Part shown: positions 26,536-33,117 of the stretch, one piece after another | Numbering within the stretch: the stretch's first letter is position 1 | How the letters are laid out: each line of letters begins with the position of its first letter | NCBI GenBank assembly: GCA_001421095.1 | Contig: LIIK01000011.1 | Span: 1-61,822 of the forward strand | Source: Candidatus [Bacteroides] periocalifornicus | Lineage (GTDB): Bacteria > Bacteroidota > Bacteroidia > Bacteroidales > CAJPTX01 | DNA length: 61,822 nucleotides | Reading direction: 5' to 3' | Program-made: the position numbers and the translations under genes | Notes under the pieces: model-generated | What the model was told of the DNA's origin: nothing | The model's input: the letters and a program-made list of their open reading frames with translations, nothing else | Databases searched by the model: none

Positions 26536-29500
26536 TCAAGCCCCACCTATGTACGCCTCGATATACGCGATTTCCTCGGCATCCAACCCATAGAGTGCGT
26601 AGCAAGCTGCCTCTAGTTGCCGAGGGGCTTCATTTTCGTCCGCGACGCGGCACGCCACGTCGCTACAAACACCTGCAAGCCTGTTGAAGAGTTCGTCGAA
26701 GGAATCATCACGGGGCGGAGGAATCAATAATGGCTCTACTGCCTGCACGCTCACGAGGAGATCCCCCGTTCCTGTGGTGGGAGTGCTTTGCAGGAGGTAG
26801 CGCCCCATCTTGGAGTTGAGTAGGCAGCAGAGGTACTTAAGATGGTTGCCCACCGCAATACAGGTGCTGTCGAGGCTCAGCATTCCGCGCTCATCGTAGC
26901 AAAATCGGAGTATAGAGCCTACGCGTTTCCATATCATCTTTGGCCGCCGGAAACCGCCCGTATACTCAGCCCCGTACCGCTGTAGGGCGTACCATTCGTA
27001 GCGTCGTCCCACCTCCTCCTTATTCCTTGCGCGTAGCCCCTCCTCGTGCTGCTGGAGGTAGGCGTAGAGCGCAGGGTACTGCGCGGCAAAGGCACCCTCG
27101 GCAGCCTGTAGGAGATCAGGGCGATGCGCCTCCCTACCCAGGGCATCCACCACCGTCCATTCCTTTTCGGGCAGGGGGAAGTGCCAGCTGATGTAGACCA
27201 GCCACAGGCCCGCCCATTTGGCCTGATACCTTCCCACGTCGCGCCCTCGGAGTACTGGCCGTATCAATTCCCCTGTTCGTGCGCGTTCGGCCTCGTCCCG
27301 GCAGTTGGCCAGGATCTCATCGCGCTTGGCGGTGGTGATGACGAAGGCCTCATTGTACCCCGTCTTTATCCCGTAGTTGATCTGGATATCCCAGTCTCGT
27401 AGCGGCACGCCTACCGCCTCCACCTTGGCCTTGATACGCTGGGCTATAGGGTCGAGTACCACCCAGGGAGCCTCGGTGAAGCTACAGGCCACCGAGTGGG
27501 TCGCCATCCATTCGCTAAGATCTCCGTTTGAGGGCAATTCTGCTTTGCTGTAGATGGCGCTACGGGTTTGGCCGCGGTATTCCCCCTTGCAGAAGAGGAG
27601 GATGTTGGTGTCCACGGTGGCGCTGCCAAAGATCTTAGCCCCTGCGAAGTCTACCAGAAGCAGCGGGTTCGTCTTGCTGTATAGGAACTTCCGCAGAGCC
27701 TGTCCGTAGGCGGCACGCATCCACTTATTGGAGGTGATGTAGCAGAGGTACCCGCCCTCCTTGAGCAGTTGCCAACCCAGCTCGTAGAAGAGGCAGTAGA
27801 TGTCGCCATTGCCGTCATGGGTGGTGTAGCCCTGGTGCTGTAGCGCCTCTTTGGGCCGTGGGGGTAGGCTCTGCAGGTGGATGTAGGGGGGATTGCCGAG
27901 CACGAGGTCAAATCCGGTGAAGTTGCCCTCGCCATCCAGTAGCTCGGGGTATTCTATCCGCCACTCCATCGCGGCACGGTAGGCGAGTCCCTCGCGGAGT
28001 TCCCTGAGCTCGGCCTCTATTTTGCCAATCTCCTTCTGCAGCTTGGCGATCTGCCGCTCGTGGGTTTTCTGTTCCCGCTTGGTTGGGGGGAATAGCTGCG
28101 TAGAGAGTTGCTCGAGTTCGGTGCGCTTTTTGCTTAGCTGGGCTAGGCGGGGATCGTGGCGGTCGATTTCACTCCTGAGCTGCCCTTTTATCTCCCTTAT
28201 GAGCTTGCGCAGGTCTTCTTTCTCGTCTTTAGAGGTGGCGTGCTTGTACTTAGCCACGGCATCGCGGTAGCGCTCAAGGTCTATGCGGGCTTCGCGTAGT
28301 ATCCGCTGTAGGCTGCTACCCAAGGCTATACGGTGTAGCAGCGAATTGCCCTGCTTGATGTTGATGTCGATATTGGGGAGGGTTTCTAGCTGGCTGTAGC
28401 CGCTCTCACGGGTGTAGTAGGCATTTTTCAGCAGCTCAATCCAGAGGCGTAGACGACAGATTTTGACCGCATTGGGGTTGATATCCACCCCGAATAGGCA
28501 GCCCTCTATTATGCGCCGCTTCTCGCAGAATAGGGTCTCCTGCAGCCGCTGGCTCTCGGGGTTGGCAGGGTTGTAGGCGAAGGGATTCCCGTTGCCGTCT
28601 AGCACCACCAGCTCATCGTTCTCTATGGAGAGCGTACAGCTGAAGGGGCTTATACGCCGCCCATTGCTATCGGCCAGCACCCCGAGGTCGAACTTGATCC
28701 GCACCAGCTCATTGAGCGCCGAGACCAGGAAGTGCCCAGAGCCCACGGCGGGGTCGCAGATATGGAGGCTGTTGATTATGGCGTTGGCCTCCTCTATTCG
28801 GGCTGCCGAGTCCGTGCCCTCCCCTAGCCGGTTGTAGAGGTCGGTGAGCGTGCCGCACTGCCAGCCGTAGTGCTTGTTGAACGCCTGCACCACGGTGGCA
28901 CCTATCGCTTCGCGGCACATGAACATGGTGATGTAGCCCGGGGTGAAGACCGCCCCGTCGCGGTGGCCGTTGATCTTCTCGAATATCAGCCCCAGCACCG
29001 AGGCGCTAATGAGGGTCTTACCTTGGCTTTCGGTGGGTAGGCTGCCGTCGTTCGCGAAGTTGTAGGAGTCGAGGAAGGCGAATAGGTAGTGGAGGGTTGG
29101 GAGGTTCTCGCTGGGCAGGTGATGCCCCTTGCCACGTAGCACGCTGCGGAGGAGTACGGGCAGCTCGGCACTCTGCGAGAGGCTGTTGATCTTTAGGGTC
29201 CACCGCTCTAGGTCAGTGATCTCGAAGAGCGAGCTGTTGAGGTACGGGATGCGTGCAAAACTCTGCGCAAACGTTCCCTCTCTTTGCTCTAGTTTGAGTG
29301 CTAGTACGCTGAAAAATAGCGAATTGAGCTCCCCAAAATTACGAATCCTTGTTGAGGTTAGAAATCGGTAGTCGGCCTCGCCCCCGTGGTAGCGGAGCAG
29401 CTGCGCCTCCAGGAGCTTGAGGAAGAGGATACGGTCGATCCAGGTGATGCAGAGCTCCAGCGCAATGTTGAAGAGCTGTTCGTCTGGGCTGTTCCCGTAC

Positions 29501-30414
29501 ACCTCGGTGTCGTCCAGATTCCGGAGGCAGTCGCCCTCCACAAGGCGGCAGATGGTGTTCTCGAGCAGCGAGCCGCTGTTACGTTTGGCGGGGGCCTTAC
29601 GCACTATAACTGTACGGTCGCTGTCCTTGCGCTCCTCAATGCCGATGATGTGCAGAAGCTCATGGTAGAACTCCTGGTCGAGCGTGTTGCTGTCTCGGTG
29701 GTACGCGAGCTTGAGGAGGTGGGTGGGGCTTAGTAGCCGGTAGAGGTCGCGTAGCCGGGCTTGAGATGCCGGGCTGGCAGACGTGAGGTCGCCCTGGTAG
29801 TCGCGCAGGTTTACGTATGTGTAATCGAGCTCAGCCTCAGTGGCCCCGATGCACGGGTGGGCTATTTCACGGTAGAAGAACTCGGTCTTGCTGTCCACCT
29901 TTCGCTTGGCGCTGAATGCCTCGAACTCCTCCACCAGCTCGCGGTTCGTGTAGAACTTTCGTTCGAACTCCTGCGCGTCGAATATGAAGAACTCCAGCGC
30001 ATTGGTCACCACCAGGTACTTGAGATCGGTGTTGCCATTGGCCACCCGTTCCCGTAGGTAGTAGAGGAGCAGCTCGTGGAGTGCTTTACGGTTGAGGATG
30101 CCGGGGGTGGGCATCTCGTCTCGGTTGGCGAGGCTCTTCACTTCCACTATGAGACCGATGCGCGCATTCCTGCCCTTGCCTAACCGTACCGCGAGGTCGA
30201 TATCCCCATCGGCCACCCCAATGCGGTATGGGGAGTAGAAGGTATCGCGCAGGAAGTCGCGCAGGTGCATCTTCAGCTCCTCCTCGCGCTGCCCCTCATT
30301 GGCGCACTCCAGCAATCCGCGCAGAGCCTGGGTAAAGCGGTGGAGATCCCCATCCCCTACTGCTGCCTGCCGATAGCTGCTGCTGAGCGCTTGACGTGGA
30401 GAGAGCTGGCCCAT
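26536..30414 (-). CDS. Type IIG restriction-modification enzyme, phase-variable C-terminus
   Basis: This 1292-residue protein combines nuclease, adenine methyltransferase and target recognition in one chain (Eco57I/TaqII-like). The N-terminal PD-(D/E)XK-type nuclease is suggested by GDIDLAVRLG...IGLIVEVKSLA at about residues 80-110. Methyltransferase motif I is DPAVGSGHFL, the catalytic motif IV is GNPPYIHLQSL, and VDINPNAVKICRLRLWIELL is the linked family segment. A charged coiled-coil region (about residues 720-820) separates the two motifs. The C-terminal ~350 residues carry the specificity region. The start ATG at 30414 (MGQLSPRQALSSSYRQA) is chosen because the longer frame to 30486 reads through a REP-like repeat. 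The last 142 residues lie in the invertible segment. A second REP-like unit is embedded in frame near the end (CSDVACRVAD). It lies 101 bp after chemoreceptor 3. No separate methylase or specificity gene is nearby. Confidence 0.9.
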   Translation of the reverse strand: MGQLSPRQALSSSYRQAAVGDGDLHRFTQALRGLLECANEGQREEELKMHLRDFLRDTFYSPYRIGVADGDIDLAVRLGKGRNARIGLIVEVKSLANRDEMPTPGILNRKALHELLLYYLRERVANGNTDLKYLVVTNALEFFIFDAQEFERKFYTNRELVEEFEAFSAKRKVDSKTEFFYREIAHPCIGATEAELDYTYVNLRDYQGDLTSASPASQARLRDLYRLLSPTHLLKLAYHRDSNTLDQEFYHELLHIIGIEERKDSDRTVIVRKAPAKRNSGSLLENTICRLVEGDCLRNLDDTEVYGNSPDEQLFNIALELCITWIDRILFLKLLEAQLLRYHGGEADYRFLTSTRIRNFGELNSLFFSVLALKLEQREGTFAQSFARIPYLNSSLFEITDLERWTLKINSLSQSAELPVLLRSVLRGKGHHLPSENLPTLHYLFAFLDSYNFANDGSLPTESQGKTLISASVLGLIFEKINGHRDGAVFTPGYITMFMCREAIGATVVQAFNKHYGWQCGTLTDLYNRLGEGTDSAARIEEANAIINSLHICDPAVGSGHFLVSALNELVRIKFDLGVLADSNGRRISPFSCTLSIENDELVVLDGNGNPFAYNPANPESQRLQETLFCEKRRIIEGCLFGVDINPNAVKICRLRLWIELLKNAYYTRESGYSQLETLPNIDINIKQGNSLLHRIALGSSLQRILREARIDLERYRDAVAKYKHATSKDEKEDLRKLIREIKGQLRSEIDRHDPRLAQLSKKRTELEQLSTQLFPPTKREQKTHERQIAKLQKEIGKIEAELRELREGLAYRAAMEWRIEYPELLDGEGNFTGFDLVLGNPPYIHLQSLPPRPKEALQHQGYTTHDGNGDIYCLFYELGWQLLKEGGYLCYITSNKWMRAAYGQALRKFLYSKTNPLLLVDFAGAKIFGSATVDTNILLFCKGEYRGQTRSAIYSKAELPSNGDLSEWMATHSVACSFTEAPWVVLDPIAQRIKAKVEAVGVPLRDWDIQINYGIKTGYNEAFVITTAKRDEILANCRDEAERARTGELIRPVLRGRDVGRYQAKWAGLWLVYISWHFPLPEKEWTVVDALGREAHRPDLLQAAEGAFAAQYPALYAYLQQHEEGLRARNKEEVGRRYEWYALQRYGAEYTGGFRRPKMIWKRVGSILRFCYDERGMLSLDSTCIAVGNHLKYLCCLLNSKMGRYLLQSTPTTGTGDLLVSVQAVEPLLIPPPRDDSFDELFNRLAGVCSDVACRVADENEAPRQLEAACYALYGLDAEEIAYIEAYIGGA
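26641..26666 (-). repeat. REP-like unit embedded in the type IIG reading frame
   Basis: The minus strand here carries the same 26-bp unit as 26477-26502 and 30448-30473. It encodes part of VCSDVACRVAD near the C-terminus of the type IIG protein, at a point where the silent cassette has no similar peptide. It looks like an insertion that kept the frame. Confidence 0.75.
26936..26964 (-). repeat. Right inverted repeat of the invertible segment
   Basis: A perfect 29-bp inverted copy of 26042-26070, located inside the type IIG gene at codons 1151-1160. The outer-side bases match for 31 of 32 positions counted from 26967. Confidence 0.92.
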
Positions 30415-30447
30415 GGTGGTTAAGAATGGAAAGTGTCCGCTGCCTTT

Positions 30448-30473
30448 GTAGCGACGTGGCGTGCCGCGTCGCG
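30448..30473 (+). repeat. 26-bp REP-like unit upstream of the type IIG gene
   Basis: A full copy of the dispersed palindromic unit in the 101-bp gap between chemoreceptor 3 and the type IIG start. It could affect the type IIG leader or act as a transcription barrier between the two genes. Confidence 0.75.
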
Positions 30474-30515
30474 ATAAGAGCGGCACCGTATTGCGGTAAA
30501 GAGTCGCCCCGCCGG

Positions 30516-32261
30516 TTAAGCGCGTTTTGCCCTTCCGGCGCCCTCCTCCCCTATGCTGAAGAAGGCCACCGCCTGGGTTAGCTCTTTTGCCTGCGCATTG
30601 AGCTCTGTGGCGTTCTGGGCCATCTGCTGGGCAACCTCGGCATTGGTCTGTACCACCTCGTTGAGCTGCTGTATGGCGCTATTGATCTGGGCCACCCCCG
30701 AGCGCTGCTCTTGGCTGGCTAGGGCTATCTCTTGCACCAGCCGTGCGGTTCGCTGCACCTCGGGCACCACGCTGGAGAGGTCGGCGTTGGTATTCTGCGT
30801 GGCCTCCATGCTCGAGCCTGAGAGCTTTTGGATCTCTTCGGCCGCCTCCCTGCTGCGCTCTGCCAGCTTACGAATCTCAGCGGCCACCACGCTGAAGCCG
30901 CGCCCATGCTCACCGGCGCGTGCGGCCTCTACGGCAGCATTCAGCGCGAGGATGTTGGTCTGCCCCGCTATCTCGGTTATTATGCCGATCTTATGGGTTA
31001 TGGCCTCTACCGATTCGAGCGATTCGCTGGCGCGCGAGGTTACCGCATTCATCTTCTCCTCCATGCTATCGGCTATAGATCTGGTTTCCTGCGCGCTATC
31101 GGAATTGTGGTCGATGTTGGCCGCCATCTGCTCCATGGCGCTGCTTACCTCCTCGGTGCTGGCCGCCTGTGTGCCCGTCCCCTCGCGTAGCTGGGCCGAC
31201 ACGGTGCTGAGATCCTGGCTGGCTGCCCCCAGGTGCTGCGCGCTGGCCAGAATACGGCGTACGGAATTCCCCACGGCCACGAGCATGGTGTTGATGCTCC
31301 GGGCGAGGGAGCCGAATTCGTCGCGCTGCGCGAGTAGGCGTGCCGGGAGCTGGAGGTTGAACTGCCCCGAGGCGAGCCTGTCCATGTTGTCCTCAAAGCC
31401 CTTGATCGTTCTCCCAAGGTAGCGCGATACGATGAATGCCAAGATGAAGCCGAGGCCCAACACGAGCAGGAAGGTGGAGAGGATGATGAGGTTTATGCGG
31501 GTTCGCAGCACCTCGCAGGTGCGTTCTAGTATGTCCCGTATCAGGTCGTTCTGCGTTTGGATGCCCTGGGCAAGCTCCACGGCCTTTTTCTGCAGCTCTT
31601 TAATGCGCTGAGCCACAGGCACGAGTGTGGCTATGGTGCTGCGGAACTCCTCTACCTGGGAGCGAATCTCCTGGTCTGGCGCCATTTGCAGGATGCTCTC
31701 CACATCGCGCTGCACCGGGCCGAGGTAGTCGTAATCGAGGGTTTCCAGGTAGCTATTTATGCTGGATATCAGGCTGCTGAACATGGGGGCGTACATCCCG
31801 ATGGAGGTAGAGAAGCAGTAGTCTGTAATATCCTCTACCTGCGGCTTCAGCTGGTTGCGCAGCTCCACCTCGTGGTTCACCAGCCCAATGTACTCATCGG
31901 CGAGTTTTTTGTACTCCATCAGGAGCCCCTCTAGCTGGGTGTTCGCGCCCTGCCAGGCTGCTTCCATGCTGTACTTGGGGCTAATCTCATTGAACTGTCG
32001 GATGTTAGATAGGCTGGAGTCCAAGTAGGCGAGAGCCTTGGGGGCCTGGTCTGCGTGGGTGGCGAAGTAGAAATCCATCAGCGCATGGCGGGTGGAGATG
32101 AAGTACGAGTCGGTCTTCCAACCGTAGCGTAGCAGGCCCGTTATTCCGTAGTAGTAGTAGGTGCCCTTGAGCGATACGTACAGTATGCCCATAATGAGGG
32201 CCATAACGATGCCGAAGCTGAGGAAGAGCTTGGTACGCGTCTTGAGGTTGGAGATTTTCAT
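30516..32261 (-). CDS. Methyl-accepting chemotaxis protein 3
   Basis: The start is the ATG at 32261 (MKISNLKTRTKLFLSFGIVM), aligned with the other two receptors; 16 upstream codons are open but unrelated. The 581-residue chemoreceptor has a first membrane helix (about residues 13-30), a helical extracytoplasmic sensor domain with repeated tyrosines near its start, and a second membrane helix at about 257-280 (LIILSTFLLVLGLGFILAFIV, read in part). A HAMP-like segment (LAQRDEFGSLARSINTM) and the signalling domain with tip EIAGQTNILALNAAVEAARA follow. The C-terminus carries a basic tail (GEEGAGRAKRA) absent from the other two. The type IIG gene follows on the same strand. Confidence 0.93.
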   Translation of the reverse strand: MKISNLKTRTKLFLSFGIVMALIMGILYVSLKGTYYYYGITGLLRYGWKTDSYFISTRHALMDFYFATHADQAPKALAYLDSSLSNIRQFNEISPKYSMEAAWQGANTQLEGLLMEYKKLADEYIGLVNHEVELRNQLKPQVEDITDYCFSTSIGMYAPMFSSLISSINSYLETLDYDYLGPVQRDVESILQMAPDQEIRSQVEEFRSTIATLVPVAQRIKELQKKAVELAQGIQTQNDLIRDILERTCEVLRTRINLIILSTFLLVLGLGFILAFIVSRYLGRTIKGFEDNMDRLASGQFNLQLPARLLAQRDEFGSLARSINTMLVAVGNSVRRILASAQHLGAASQDLSTVSAQLREGTGTQAASTEEVSSAMEQMAANIDHNSDSAQETRSIADSMEEKMNAVTSRASESLESVEAITHKIGIITEIAGQTNILALNAAVEAARAGEHGRGFSVVAAEIRKLAERSREAAEEIQKLSGSSMEATQNTNADLSSVVPEVQRTARLVQEIALASQEQRSGVAQINSAIQQLNEVVQTNAEVAQQMAQNATELNAQAKELTQAVAFFSIGEEGAGRAKRA

Positions 32262-32746
32262 GGTATGCCGACTATTGCGTGTTGTTGATAGGTAAGCTGT
32301 TGCGCCCATCCTCGTGGGCTTTCGTTAGAGTGTGTTCTTCTTTCTGGAGCGCGAGTAGAAGATTTTGGAGGAAGAGAACGAATAGAAATTCAACGGATTG
32401 CAGACCCACCCCCTCCGTACAGTCCCGTTCATTCGCCTCTCCCCCTTCTGCCCAATTCCCAGAAATTAACAGACAAAAGTACGAAAAATTTATGGCGAAT
32501 TGGCAAGATTTGATGAAACGGATTGGCTAGGCGGTAAAGGTAGCGATTCGCTATGGGGATGGAAGGGTAACAGCGCGAAAGGCATCGGAACGATGGGGGC
32601 GTGCCTCCTGCAATGGACGTAAACCGTGGTTGGCAACGCTGGGGGGGATGGTCCTAAGCGCGTCGCGGTGCCACGACATCCCAGCGGTCTGAATCGTATT
32701 TTTTCTACACCCTCTTTTGCCCTGCTTGGGCGGTACTTCCTCAACA

Positions 32747-32863
32747 CCTGCGCCGTACCAACGCCGTACCAACTCTAGTGTATCTTCGGATTTCGTTATG
32801 AAATCCGAGGATGAAGCGGCGCAGGTACGGCGATGGTACGGCGATGGTACGGCGAAGGTGCGG
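32747..32863. repeat. Hairpin element H1 built from 11-bp units in inverted arms
   Basis: The centre is a perfect stem cggatttc / gaaatccg with a 5-nt loop (32787-32807). On the right arm three 11-bp units ggtacggcgat(a) follow each other at 32824, 32835 and 32846. On the left arm two opposed units cgccgtaccaa lie at 32751 and 32762. A second element of the same design is at 47371-47482. The 808-bp gap between chemoreceptor 3 and gcvP holds this element and the gcvP promoter; the rest has no recognisable gene. Confidence 0.75.
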
Positions 32864-33043
32864 TCATATGGTGTTTGCGAAAGTTCGCGCTCCTGCTGGG
32901 CGGTTGCCCCTCCATAGTCCCGCAGATTCAGGTCTGGAAAATCGGCAGAGGGGCGGGGAAGCCGAACAGGGACTGACGGGGGCCTGGCGAACAGCCTCCT
33001 CGCGCAGCTTGCCGGGCTTACGGGGCGATACTCCGCGTGCTCG

Positions 33044-33077
33044 TTGGTGTTCTAGTAAAACAAAATTCCTATCTTTG
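33044..33077 (+). promoter_or_regulatory. Bacteroidetes-type promoter for gcvP
   Basis: TATCTTTG (33070-33077) matches the -7 consensus TAnnTTTG. A TTGG at 33044-33047 lies 22 bp upstream and may serve as the -33 box. The gcvP ATG is 40 bp further on. Confidence 0.6.
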
Positions 33078-33117
33078 CGCCGACTTCCATATCGCAACGA
33101 TAATCAACCATTAGGCT

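Larger units (their letters stand above)
26042..26964. other. Invertible DNA segment with two opposed C-terminal cassettes
   Basis: The 923-bp segment is bounded by perfect 29-bp inverted repeats, 26042-26070 and 26936-26964. Outside and inside them the sequences differ. Inside, a plus-strand cassette (26042-26452) and a minus-strand cassette (26964-26536, now joined to the type IIG gene) face each other. Both repeats encode YTGGFRRPK in the same codon phase, so inversion swaps the C-terminus without a frameshift: 1150 constant residues plus 142 now, plus 136 after inversion. The segment also holds two opposed copies of the 26-bp REP-like palindrome. Confidence 0.88.

Noticed and set aside
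26042..26964. Invertible promoter instead of an invertible coding segment
   Set aside because: The segment holds two coding cassettes in matching phase and no promoter-like sequence pointing outward, so the switch acts on protein sequence.
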